A stretch of DNA of 64,000 bases from Candidatus Saccharibacteria bacterium UBA2018. GTDB taxonomy: Bacteria > Patescibacteriota > Saccharimonadia > Saccharimonadales > Saccharimonadaceae. Positions 9,101 through 16,148 of this stretch are shown here, piece by piece (positions within the stretch are counted from its first letter, which is position 1; each line of letters starts with the position of its first letter). The DNA lies in NCBI GenBank assembly GCA_002335175.1, contig DDCA01000001.1:310001-374000 (forward strand), written 5' to 3'. The notes beneath the pieces were generated by a model. The model was given only the letters and a program-made list of their open reading frames with translations. It made no database searches and was not told the DNA's origin. Position numbers and translations under genes: made by a program.

Positions 9101-9775
9101 ATCATGGTCGAGATAATGGCCGTCACTGGTCACCACGCATGGAATATTAAGTTCTTCCGACAGCTTTGCCAAATGCTGATTTATTTTCACCTGGACATCC
9201 CAGGCCGTCGGAGACTCCGGATGGCCATGGTCCTGAAGTTCCAAATAGTAGCGGTCACCGAAAACGGATTTGTACCACGCTGCTATCCGCTTTGCTTCCT
9301 CGTAATTGTCCGCCCGAAGGTTCTCACCGACCTCACCACTGGCACAGGCACTAAGGGCTATAATCCCTTCATTGTATTCTTCTAACAGCTCATGGTCGAT
9401 ACGAGGCTTGTAGTACATACCTTCCAGGCTGGCTTTGCTCGAAAGTACCATCAGGTTCTGGTAACCCTGCTCGTTCATGGCGAGAAGAATTAAGTGGTAG
9501 CGCGCCTTGTCTTTGGACGGGTCACGGTCGAAACGGGAACGGGCCGCAACGTATGTTTCGATGCCAATAATCGGTTTAACGTCGTTCTTCTTGGCTGCTT
9601 TGTAGAATTCAATTGCACCGCTCATAGTACCGTGGTCAGTAATAGCGCAAGCATTCATACCAAGCTGCTTTACCCTCCCAACAAGTTCGTCGACCTTTGT
9701 CAGGCCGTCAAGCAGGCTATGGTGGGTGTGATTATGCAAGTGAACATAATCAGATGGTTGTAGAGTGGCCCCCAT
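6137..9775 (-). CDS. dnaE: DNA polymerase III subunit alpha
   Basis: 1212 residues, the replicative polymerase. Order: N-terminal PHP domain (YVHLHNHTHHSLLDG, ITDHGTM), polymerase palm with FGPGRGSAAGSIVAYAL and MPDIDIDIQDTRR (catalytic Asp residues), fingers, tandem HhH near KGVGVGAVEEIL, then an OB-fold (ATIGGIVTNVRSIITKSG) and a short C-terminal domain. It is slightly longer than E. coli DnaE. The PHP histidines HNHTHH look intact, so metal-dependent proofreading by PHP is possible. Start: GTG 9781 lies 2 nt from the TATACT box, ATG 9775 lies 8 nt from it and is chosen. Confidence 0.97.
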   Translation of the reverse strand: MGATLQPSDYVHLHNHTHHSLLDGLTKVDELVGRVKQLGMNACAITDHGTMSGAIEFYKAAKKNDVKPIIGIETYVAARSRFDRDPSKDKARYHLILLAMNEQGYQNLMVLSSKASLEGMYYKPRIDHELLEEYNEGIIALSACASGEVGENLRADNYEEAKRIAAWYKSVFGDRYYLELQDHGHPESPTAWDVQVKINQHLAKLSEELNIPCVVTSDGHYLDHDDQNAHEILLCVGTGSFLSDEKRMSLKDFELHVTDPAEIIERWQATNPEAIANTRRIAERCSLELELGGILIPTFPVPKGETEKTYLDKLVYQGLAHRYLDKAKDDVEALTPSDIRPLLSDEIRERLDMELGVLEKMGYNGYFLIVQDFINWGKSQGIIFGPGRGSAAGSIVAYALNITDLDPLKYDLLFERFLNPDRISMPDIDIDIQDTRRNEVIEYCANKYGHERVANIVTFGKMAARAAVRDVARVLEVPYAEADRLSKMIPPPVQGRHIPLSTSIVNDQDLKAEYENNPTAKEVFDFAIRLEGTIRSHGVHAAGVVIAPDDIVKYTPLEMAQKGVVATQYPMGPVEELGLLKMDFLGLSNLTIINNALRIIKKVYGNDITLSEIPLDDPKTYELFQKGDTTGVFQLESAGMKRYLKDLKPTVFEDIIAMVALYRPGPMQFIDSFIRRKHGEEEIHYLHPKMENALSSTYGVLVYQEQFMQISKDLAGFTGGQADTLRKAVGKKIIDLMKKVKPEFVEGAVQHSNANRKDMEKFWAQLEEFANYCFNKSHAACYGLIAYWTAYLKAHYPDAFMAALMTSDQDDIDRLAIEISECRHMGITVLAPDVNQSFVEFAVVPNENTIRFGMAAVKGVGVGAVEEILRAREEKPFESIEDFAKRVRTSKFNKKAWESLIKSGGFDSFGDRSDLLYNLEAIQGFASKVQKDALSGQTDLFGNLAGNDAIKQTVTLSPAPAKHTARERLTWERELLGLYISAHPLDDYDAYFNEQTIPLSSLRPEVDNKKATIGGIVTNVRSIITKSGAKMAFVAIEDKTAETEIIVFPDLFSQVGAKLKPDVVVRATGKVNARDRDGNLTTDVKIVADELIIISDKELSEYESTGRAMKAPKPKAQAAAVKVTKAAKSTPSYKPDVPALRKLFVHIKDPDDSDRLVSLKAICAKFPGTSDIVLVLGADKKSAIRLPFRVEDCDDLVDQLVKQLGEDCVVIK

Positions 9776-9783
9776 TACCACTT

Positions 9784-9789
9784 AGTATA
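9784..9789 (-). promoter_or_regulatory. -10 box of dnaE, leaderless
   Basis: TATACT on the minus strand with 8 nt to the ATG at 9775. Confidence 0.65.
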
Positions 9790-9825
9790 GCGAATAAACG
9801 CAGAAGCCGTTGTAGTCAAATTTTA

Positions 9826-10080
9826 TTACGATTTGTCTTTTGAGGACTTTGCGTCCTTCGGCTTAACCGTATTCTTTGCTTTGGCTTTAACGTTCGCAAT
9901 CACCTCTTCGGTTTTTTCTACGACTTCGTCCTTTTTCATCTCTGCCTGTAATTTCAAATCACCGGCCTTGTCTTTCAGCTCGGCCCTGGTCTCTTTGCCG
10001 CTTTTGGGTGCAGTTAATACGCCCGCAACAACGCCGACGGCTGCTCCGACAATTGCTCCAATAGCAAATCGTTTTCCCAT
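9826..10080 (-). CDS. YtxH domain small envelope/stress protein
   Basis: 84 residues. A Gly/Ala-rich hydrophobic N-terminus (GAIVGAAVGVVAGVLTAPKSG) is followed by KETRAEL and a Lys/Glu helix, the pattern of YtxH-like proteins, which are associated with the membrane and with general stress. The tail is very Lys/Asp rich. AGGAGG lies 7 nt before the ATG. The gene is 12 nt downstream of the small membrane gene at 10093, so the two form an operon. Confidence 0.8.
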   Translation of the reverse strand: MGKRFAIGAIVGAAVGVVAGVLTAPKSGKETRAELKDKAGDLKLQAEMKKDEVVEKTEEVIANVKAKAKNTVKPKDAKSSKDKS

Positions 10081-10092
10081 AGTTTCTGCCTC

Positions 10093-10335
10093 CTACTTTT
10101 TACGGTACTTCTTGAACTGGTCCATCACCATTTTGGCAACAATAGCCGGTGATGTCACTTTACTGACGGTGTTGATGACGTTTTCTATACCAGAAGCCGT
10201 GCGTTCAGCCGAAGCCGTTACGCGCTTTATCTGTTGGGTAACGCGCACCAGTAAGACAACTAGAACGATAGCGACCAGCAGAAAGACCGCTAAGAAAATT
10301 GACAATATGATAACTAAGACTTCAAATGCACTCAT
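10093..10335 (-). CDS. Small single-span membrane protein, DUF948-like
   Basis: 80 residues. One strong N-terminal transmembrane helix (residues about 7-31) and an amphipathic, coiled-coil-like C-terminal part (TQQIKRVTASAERTASGIENVINTVSKV), ending KKYRKK. Size and layout resemble the DUF948 proteins often found beside YtxH genes. The function is unknown; it could be a membrane-bound scaffold. The start context GATACC is a weak -10. Confidence 0.65.
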   Translation of the reverse strand: MSAFEVLVIILSIFLAVFLLVAIVLVVLLVRVTQQIKRVTASAERTASGIENVINTVSKVTSPAIVAKMVMDQFKKYRKK

Positions 10336-10370
10336 AGCTATACGGTATCAGAAAATACCGCATATGTCAG

Positions 10371-10646
10371 CTACGCCGCAGTTTTTCGGCCTGTAAACAG
10401 TTTCACAATGAACAGTAATATGATGGCACCAATCAGCGCGACGACGAAGCTCCACAGCGTAAAGCCTTCGGTTCCGCTAATACCAAGCATCGGGAGTAAT
10501 AAGTTACCAATAACAGCCCCAATAATACCCACGACGATGTTCATGAATATACCCATTGATTGGTCGGTTTTCATAATCATAGATGCTACCCAACCAGCCA
10601 GTCCGCCAATAATAATTGCTCCTAAAATTCCGCCTAATCCTACCAT
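10371..10646 (-). CDS. GlsB/YeaQ/YmgE family stress response membrane protein
   Basis: 91 residues, three hydrophobic helices rich in Gly (GGILGAIIIGGLAGWVASMIMK, IVVGIIGAVIGNLLLP, WSFVVALIGAIILLFIVKL), the hallmark of the transglycosylase-associated/GlsB family. It is an inner membrane protein linked to envelope stress, with no known enzymatic activity. Start: AAAGGAGG with AAT before the ATG. A TATACT box lies about 34 nt upstream, so this gene has a true leader. Confidence 0.9.
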   Translation of the reverse strand: MVGLGGILGAIIIGGLAGWVASMIMKTDQSMGIFMNIVVGIIGAVIGNLLLPMLGISGTEGFTLWSFVVALIGAIILLFIVKLFTGRKTAA

Positions 10647-10714
10647 ATTCCTCCTTTTATATAACTTGTACTTCTCAAGTATAAGTGCAACTCAAAATGA
10701 AGGTTGTGATAATT

Positions 10715-11608
10715 TTAACGTTTTAAGCGTTCTTCAAGGTATGCTCTAAGAGCCGGTCCAAGATCGTCGTGGTTGAGCCCAAAATCAACGGTAGTTTTTA
10801 GATATTCTAGTTTATCTCCTGTGTCGTAATACCGGGCGTCATTTATTTTACGAGCGTAAAAGTTATGTCCATCGTCTATCATATTCTGCACTATTGGCTG
10901 CAACATCAGCTCACCGTCATTTAGCGCATCTTTTGATTTTTCAATGTAGGGGAATATCTCGGGTGTAAACAGGTAACCGCTGACACTTGCAAGGTTTGAT
11001 GGCGCACTGTCGACACCGGGTTTTTCAACAATGCCGGTCAATTTAATTGTCGACTGGTCGATAGCGTCACCGGCTACAATGCCGTACCTCTCAAATTCTG
11101 CATCATCTGTCACTTCTTTGCATGCAAAGACTCCACTGCCTCCTTGCGTGAGGTATGTCTCAATCATTTGCGTCGTCCGTCCAGATGCCGCGACAAAAAA
11201 GTCGTCCGCAAGCGTAAAAATAAATGGCTCATCACCAACCAAGTGTGCTGCGCTCAGTAGTGGCGTAGCCAGGCCATACGGTCCCTTTTGCCGTACATAG
11301 ATAAAGTTGGCGAGTCCGCTGATTTTCTGAACTTCGTTCAGTAATGGTTCTTTCTTTTTACCGCCTGCCCGTAAGTTAGCCAACAAATCCTCATTAGGGG
11401 TGTCGAAATGATCCTCGATTGCCCGCTTGTTGCTGCTCCCGACGATGATAATGTCTTTGATACCGGCTTCGACCAGCTCCTCTACGACATATTGGATAAT
11501 CGGCTTGTCGATAAGCGGCAGCATCTCTTTAGGCATCGCTTTGGTTTGCGGCAGAAACCGCGTGCCGAAGCCTGCCGCCGCAATAATGGCTTTCGTTGGT
11601 TTATTCAT
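10715..11608 (-). CDS. galU: UTP--glucose-1-phosphate uridylyltransferase
   Basis: 297 residues, typical GalU length. Nucleotidyltransferase signature AAGFGTRFLPQTKAMPKEMLP at the N-terminus, then KPIIQYVVEELVEAGI, LADDFF (metal Asp), GIVEKP and SVSGYLFTPEIF. It makes UDP-glucose for glycan or cell-surface polymer synthesis. It starts 3 nt after the gatB stop and is probably the last gene of the gatCAB unit. TATAAA lies very close to the ATG but may be chance. Confidence 0.95.
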   Translation of the reverse strand: MNKPTKAIIAAAGFGTRFLPQTKAMPKEMLPLIDKPIIQYVVEELVEAGIKDIIIVGSSNKRAIEDHFDTPNEDLLANLRAGGKKKEPLLNEVQKISGLANFIYVRQKGPYGLATPLLSAAHLVGDEPFIFTLADDFFVAASGRTTQMIETYLTQGGSGVFACKEVTDDAEFERYGIVAGDAIDQSTIKLTGIVEKPGVDSAPSNLASVSGYLFTPEIFPYIEKSKDALNDGELMLQPIVQNMIDDGHNFYARKINDARYYDTGDKLEYLKTTVDFGLNHDDLGPALRAYLEERLKR

Positions 11609-11611
11609 GTT

Positions 11612-13048
11612 TTATAGTCTCTCACGGATTAGTTTTTGCGCCAAGGCTGGGTTGGCCTGGCCTTTCGATTGCTTCATAACTTGACCGACTAGGTAACCGA
11701 TAGCTTTGTCATTGCCAGCCCGGACGTCGGCGAGAGCTTTCTGACTAGCCGGATCCGCGAGCACTTCTTCTACTATGACAGCAATAGCGCTTTCGTCGCT
11801 TACCTGCATAAGTCCTCGTTGCTGCGCAATCGCTTCGGGGTCGGTTTCACCGGCGACAAGAGCGAGAAAAAGCTCCTTGGCGGCTGTACTCGACACTTTT
11901 GCTTCTGCCGTCATTTTTGACAGCGTGAGCAAGTCATCAACCGACGCCTGCTTTTCGTCCATTCCCCCCAAGTCGTCTTCTTCGGCACTGGCCTTAAAGA
12001 CACTGGCGAACCAATTGGCGACCCGTACGGCGTGCTCATCGCCGTGCTTAAGTACACTCCAAACCGTTTCTGCATGCTTTTGATTGGCGAGCAGCGTATT
12101 GATTACCGATGAATCGAGTACCAAGCTACTAAACGCGCGGCGGTAATCGGTTGGTAGCATTGGGAGCGTCGATTGGATGTTTGCGATTTGTTCGTCAGTT
12201 AGTTCGATTGGCGGTAAGTCGGCATCCGGCATGTACCGGTAGTCCTGAGCATCTTCTTTGCTCCGCTGACTGGTCGTCTTCATCTTGGCATCATCCCAGC
12301 CACGTGTTTCTTGAATGATACGCTCACCTTTTTCGATAAGCTCCACCTGACGCTTGAATTCATACTCGGCTGCTTTCTCGACGCTGCGGAAAGAGTTTAG
12401 GTTTTTTACCTCAGCACGTTTGCCGAGTGTTTCCGAACCTTTTTCGGCCACCGAAATATTAACGTCAAAACGCATATTCCCGTGATACAAGTCGCCGTGT
12501 GTTACGCCCGCGTAGGTCATCAGGCGGTAAAGCTCTGTACAGTATGCCCTGGCTTCGGCCGGACTATGCATATCGGCTTCGGATACGATTTCGATGAGCG
12601 GCGTTCCGGCACGGTTGAGATCGACGAGGGTATGGTCACTGAAGTGGGTTAGTTTACCGGCATCGGCTTCAATATGGGCATGATGAATTCGGACATTTAC
12701 TGTAGAGCCATCGGGTAGTGGTACTTCGACTTGCCCTGCTAATATGGTCGGCTGGTACATCTGTGTAATCTGGTAGCCGCTCGGCAAATCGGGGTAGAAA
12801 TAATGTTTGCGGTCGAAGCGGCTTATTTTTGCAACGTCGGCGTTCAATGCCTTGGCAGCCTTGACCGCTAAGGTGACTGCCTCTTGGTTAAGCAAGGGCA
12901 GCATGCCGGGTAGGCCGTAGTCAATTGGGTGTACGACACTATTTGGCTCTCGTGTACGTGCATCGTTATCCGCCGGGCTGAATAGCTTCGATTTTGTTGC
13001 CAGCTGAACATGACATTCAATTCCAATAGTCATTTGCCACTTGTCCAT
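11612..13048 (-). CDS. gatB: Asp-tRNA(Asn)/Glu-tRNA(Gln) amidotransferase subunit B
   Basis: 478 residues. N-terminal signature IGIECHVQLATKSKLFS, the conserved DYGLPGMLPLLN, SRFDRKHYFYPDLPSGYQITQ, HIEADAGKL and DLNRAGTPLIEIVSE; the C-terminal YqeY-like helical domain is complete. GatB activates the mischarged tRNA-bound Glu/Asp with ATP. The start overlaps the stop of the upstream gene as TGATG. GatCAB implies indirect synthesis of Gln-tRNA (and possibly Asn-tRNA); tRNA-Gln lies in this window at 44.1 kb. Confidence 0.98.
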   Translation of the reverse strand: MDKWQMTIGIECHVQLATKSKLFSPADNDARTREPNSVVHPIDYGLPGMLPLLNQEAVTLAVKAAKALNADVAKISRFDRKHYFYPDLPSGYQITQMYQPTILAGQVEVPLPDGSTVNVRIHHAHIEADAGKLTHFSDHTLVDLNRAGTPLIEIVSEADMHSPAEARAYCTELYRLMTYAGVTHGDLYHGNMRFDVNISVAEKGSETLGKRAEVKNLNSFRSVEKAAEYEFKRQVELIEKGERIIQETRGWDDAKMKTTSQRSKEDAQDYRYMPDADLPPIELTDEQIANIQSTLPMLPTDYRRAFSSLVLDSSVINTLLANQKHAETVWSVLKHGDEHAVRVANWFASVFKASAEEDDLGGMDEKQASVDDLLTLSKMTAEAKVSSTAAKELFLALVAGETDPEAIAQQRGLMQVSDESAIAVIVEEVLADPASQKALADVRAGNDKAIGYLVGQVMKQSKGQANPALAQKLIRERL

Positions 13049-13473
13049 CAGATAGCTCCCACGTCCTTTAGAGCTTGTTTGAAGGCGGCCAGGGCTCTGC
13101 GCGTATCGTCATACCGAACCACCACCTCATGTTCATGTGCAATTCGGTTACGAAGTTTATGGGCAGCCCACACGTTATTGGCACTTGACCAGATACTTCC
13201 GGCTGACTTCATCCGGTCACCCATAGTTTGGCCACGGAAATTGCGCTGCTTCAAAGCTTGGTCGAGTAGTTTATCAGCATTCAGGATAACCAGCTGGTAG
13301 CTTGATGGCTCTGATTTGACGAGTTGCTGTTCAATGGTCAGCCATGCCCGACGATACTTTTCGACATCGAGCTGCTTCCCTGCCTTGCGGCCATAACTAA
13401 TCAAAAACAGAACGGCTGCGCCGACAACGACAATGATTATTAAAAATATTGCCATTAATCCGCTATCCATCAT
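13048..13473 (-). CDS. Membrane-anchored hypothetical protein between gatA and gatB
   Basis: 141 residues. One N-terminal transmembrane helix (about residues 5-27), then a soluble helical domain with SSYQLVILNADKLLDQALKQRNFRG and LRNRIAHEHEV, which resembles the HEPN/DUF86-like or similar helical domains seen in CPR proteins. No catalytic motif is certain, though RNRIAHE is close to the RxxxxH of HEPN-type RNases. GGAGG ahead of ATG. It overlaps gatA by 11 bp and gatB by 1 bp, so it is translated with them. Confidence 0.75.
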   Translation of the reverse strand: MMDSGLMAIFLIIIVVVGAAVLFLISYGRKAGKQLDVEKYRRAWLTIEQQLVKSEPSSYQLVILNADKLLDQALKQRNFRGQTMGDRMKSAGSIWSSANNVWAAHKLRNRIAHEHEVVVRYDDTRRALAAFKQALKDVGAI

Positions 13474-14842
13474 TTTCCTCCATTGATTTCGCTAGGTTGA
13501 GCATGAGAGCATCGTGTTTGTATGCCGCAATCAGCTGAACACCGACAGGTAGCCCTTCTTTGGTGGAACCCGCAGGCACGCTCACAGCCGGCAAGCCGGC
13601 CAAGCTGGCTCCAACCGTCATAGCATCCGACAGGTACATTTTAATTGGATCGGCGGTATTTTCGCCTAGGCCAAAAGCTGGGGTGGGCGTGACGGGAGAC
13701 ACCAGAACATCAAACTGCTTGAAGAGCTCTTCGAATTCATTAATGAGCAGCCGGCGAGCCTTTTGGGCTTTTTGGTAATATGCGTCAAAGTAACCGCTCG
13801 AGAGGACATAACTCCCAATCATAATCCGGCGTTTATTTTCAGGCATGAAACCTTCGTCCCGGCTTTTACCGTACAGCTCGGCAATCGTCGACACGTCCTG
13901 GGCACGCATGCCATACCGAACGCCGTCGTAACGGGCTAGGTTACTGGTGATTTCAGCTGGAACGACGATGTAATATATTGCGAGCGAATACTTTGCCATT
14001 GGGAGGCTGGCATCCCCGACCTCATGGCCTGCCTTTTTCATTTTTTCGACATACTCGTTAACCTTGGTAACGACTTCCGGGTCCGTTCCTTCGCCCATAA
14101 AATCGTTAATGACACCGATGCGTAGCCGCTCGGGTTCGCTTGAGGATGGTACGAAATAATCCGGCAATGAAGTCATGTCACGTTCATCTCGACCAGCCAT
14201 AATACTCAGTACAAGTTCGGCATCTTCGGCAGAGTTTGTGAAACAGCCCATAACGTCGGTACTGCTTGCCATAGCTACCACGCCGTACCGGCTTGTCATG
14301 CCATATGTCGGCTTAACGCCGAACACACCATTAAAACTGGCTGGCTGGCGAATGGAACCACCAGTATCGCTTCCAAGCGCGAAGGGTACGATATCGAGAG
14401 CGACACTAACTGCCGAGCCGCCGCTACTGCCGCCGGCAACTTTGGAAGGATCGACGGCGTTTTTTGTCGGTCCGAAGGCAGAGTTTTCGGTGCTGCTACC
14501 ATGAGCAAAAGCATCTAGATTTGCTTTGCCTATGCATATTGCGCCTTCGGCCTCTAGGCGCTCTATGACGGTAGCCTGCAGAGGCGCCTGAAAGTTCTTT
14601 AATATGTTGCTTGCAGCTGTCGTCGGGCCGCCGAACGTGAGGTAATTATCTTTAACAACAAACGGTACGCCGGCTAGTTTCCCTGTTAATTTGCCGCTGT
14701 CGACAAGATCTGCCCGTTCCAACGCCCGCTCCTGGCATAAGCTAATGAAGATGTTGTGTGAATCAAACTCCTTGGTTTTTTTAAGCGCGGTCTCAATATT
14801 TACACGAGCTGAATTTGAACGAGACTTACCAATCGTCAGCAT
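13463..14842 (-). CDS. gatA: Asp-tRNA(Asn)/Glu-tRNA(Gln) amidotransferase subunit A
   Basis: 459 residues. The amidase signature is complete: GVPFVVKDNYL (catalytic Lys), VAGGSSGGSAVSVALDIVPFALGSDTGGSIRQPASFNGVFGVKPTYG with the Ser-cisSer-Lys triad. GatA releases ammonia from Gln or Asn and passes it to GatB. The short N-terminus may reflect a start slightly downstream of the typical one. It begins 2 nt after the gatC stop. Confidence 0.98.
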   Translation of the reverse strand: MLTIGKSRSNSARVNIETALKKTKEFDSHNIFISLCQERALERADLVDSGKLTGKLAGVPFVVKDNYLTFGGPTTAASNILKNFQAPLQATVIERLEAEGAICIGKANLDAFAHGSSTENSAFGPTKNAVDPSKVAGGSSGGSAVSVALDIVPFALGSDTGGSIRQPASFNGVFGVKPTYGMTSRYGVVAMASSTDVMGCFTNSAEDAELVLSIMAGRDERDMTSLPDYFVPSSSEPERLRIGVINDFMGEGTDPEVVTKVNEYVEKMKKAGHEVGDASLPMAKYSLAIYYIVVPAEITSNLARYDGVRYGMRAQDVSTIAELYGKSRDEGFMPENKRRIMIGSYVLSSGYFDAYYQKAQKARRLLINEFEELFKQFDVLVSPVTPTPAFGLGENTADPIKMYLSDAMTVGASLAGLPAVSVPAGSTKEGLPVGVQLIAAYKHDALMLNLAKSMEENDG

Positions 14843-14844
14843 GA

Positions 14845-15132
14845 CTATAGGACTTTCGGAACCTTGATTTGATTATCGACCTGCTCGGGAGCTAACTTGA
14901 GCAAGGACTCGCGCTCAACGGAATGTTCAATCGTATCCGAACGGTATACATTACTCAGGCCGGTCACCTGGTAGGCCGGTTCAACGTTTTCGGTATCAAG
15001 CTCATCAAGCTGCTCAACATAGCTCAAAATATTCTGTATATCTTCGCGGAGCGGATCGATCTCGTCTTCTGCAAGCTGGATATTGCTCAAACTGGCCAGC
15101 TTTAAGACGGCATCACGAGAAATTTGGGTCAT
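14845..15132 (-). CDS. gatC: Asp-tRNA(Asn)/Glu-tRNA(Gln) amidotransferase subunit C
   Basis: 95 residues, usual length. ISRDAVLKLASLSNIQLAEDE, then FNNILDYVEQL-like NILSYVEQLDELDTENVEP and DTIEHSVERESLLKLAPE. GatC is the small belt that stabilises GatA-GatB. It is the first gene of gatC-gatA-orf-gatB-galU, with a leaderless-type promoter right at its start. Confidence 0.96.
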   Translation of the reverse strand: MTQISRDAVLKLASLSNIQLAEDEIDPLREDIQNILSYVEQLDELDTENVEPAYQVTGLSNVYRSDTIEHSVERESLLKLAPEQVDNQIKVPKVL

Positions 15133-15139
15133 ATATTCT

Positions 15140-15145
15140 ATTGTA
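15140..15145 (-). promoter_or_regulatory. -10 box of the gatCAB operon, leaderless
   Basis: TACAAT on the minus strand with 7 nt to the gatC ATG at 15132. Confidence 0.68.
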
Positions 15146-15177
15146 GCCTATCCATTATGAGAACGACTACTAATTAT

Positions 15178-16119
15178 CTAGCGTTCAACGTCGTAGTAAT
15201 AGTCGTACACGCTTGGTGTCGCGAGCCGAAGCTTAAAGCATCTGCTGCCCGCGTCGTGGCTGCGGAAGTCGACATAGGAGCTCGAGCTGTCCTTAGAAGC
15301 ATAGTATTTGTTAGCGCGATTTGAATCCGTTTCGAATGACGTACACAGTTCATAGCGCGTATTGTCAGTCCGCTTATAGGTGTAGTCGCTCAGGCGGTCT
15401 TTTGTCTCCTTATCCAGTTCGTCAGCTACGGCTGCAAGATTTTTTGGAAGGATATTGTCGTCGCGCTGGCCGGCTTCATCTATTGCCAGCCGAAGTTCGT
15501 ATAAGTCAGCTGCTCGGGCTTCGTCACTATTCAAACTTCGCAGCGAGATTATGCTCAGTACAATTGTAGGCACGATAACCAGTAACGATACGCCGAGGAA
15601 AACGAGTGCGAATGTCTTGCGACGTACGACGGGTCGTTTAAAGAACGCAACCAGCGCTCCACCAAATATCAACGCACTAACGGCAGAGGGCAGGGCACCG
15701 CCGAGCAGTAAGTTCGATGTATCATCAGCCTTCACGAGCGACATCAGAGTTGTGTAAACAGCCGACAGCGCGAATGAAATAATTACTAATATTACAAACA
15801 CTTGGTAAATGATAACGAACGTCCGCTGGACTGGATTCGCAGCCACCTCCGGGTGGGCTGCCATATACGCCCGTGAACGCAGGTAAAAAAGAAGCGCCAC
15901 CGGCACCCACACAATCGTACTCGCCGACATCCAAAGAGCAAAGTAGCCGGCTCCGATTGAGGGCAGCTCCCCCGCTAGATAATTACCAAGCGCATACGAT
16001 GCAATCGATAGAACGCTGGCGCTAATAATCAGTGTTACCATCGCAACCGCCAGCTCTAATCCATAGACACTGACACGGTCCACAAACCTAGGCACATTTT
16101 GTTCTTCGTTCTTCGCCAT
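15178..16119 (-). CDS. Multi-span membrane protein, DUF5671-like, with C-terminal soluble domain
   Basis: 313 residues. Five predicted transmembrane helices (about 24-45, 56-81, 105-132, 141-164, 173-196), then about 115 hydrophilic residues that would lie on one side of the membrane (TRYELCTSFETDS, SRCFKLRLATPS, two Cys). The membrane part resembles DUF5671 proteins common in CPR bacteria; the function is unknown. Leader with TATACT about 30 nt upstream and a strong AAGGAGGAG before ATG. Confidence 0.75.
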   Translation of the reverse strand: MAKNEEQNVPRFVDRVSVYGLELAVAMVTLIISASVLSIASYALGNYLAGELPSIGAGYFALWMSASTIVWVPVALLFYLRSRAYMAAHPEVAANPVQRTFVIIYQVFVILVIISFALSAVYTTLMSLVKADDTSNLLLGGALPSAVSALIFGGALVAFFKRPVVRRKTFALVFLGVSLLVIVPTIVLSIISLRSLNSDEARAADLYELRLAIDEAGQRDDNILPKNLAAVADELDKETKDRLSDYTYKRTDNTRYELCTSFETDSNRANKYYASKDSSSSYVDFRSHDAGSRCFKLRLATPSVYDYYYDVER

Positions 16120-16148
16120 AACTCCTCCTTATGCTTTCTAGTATACGC

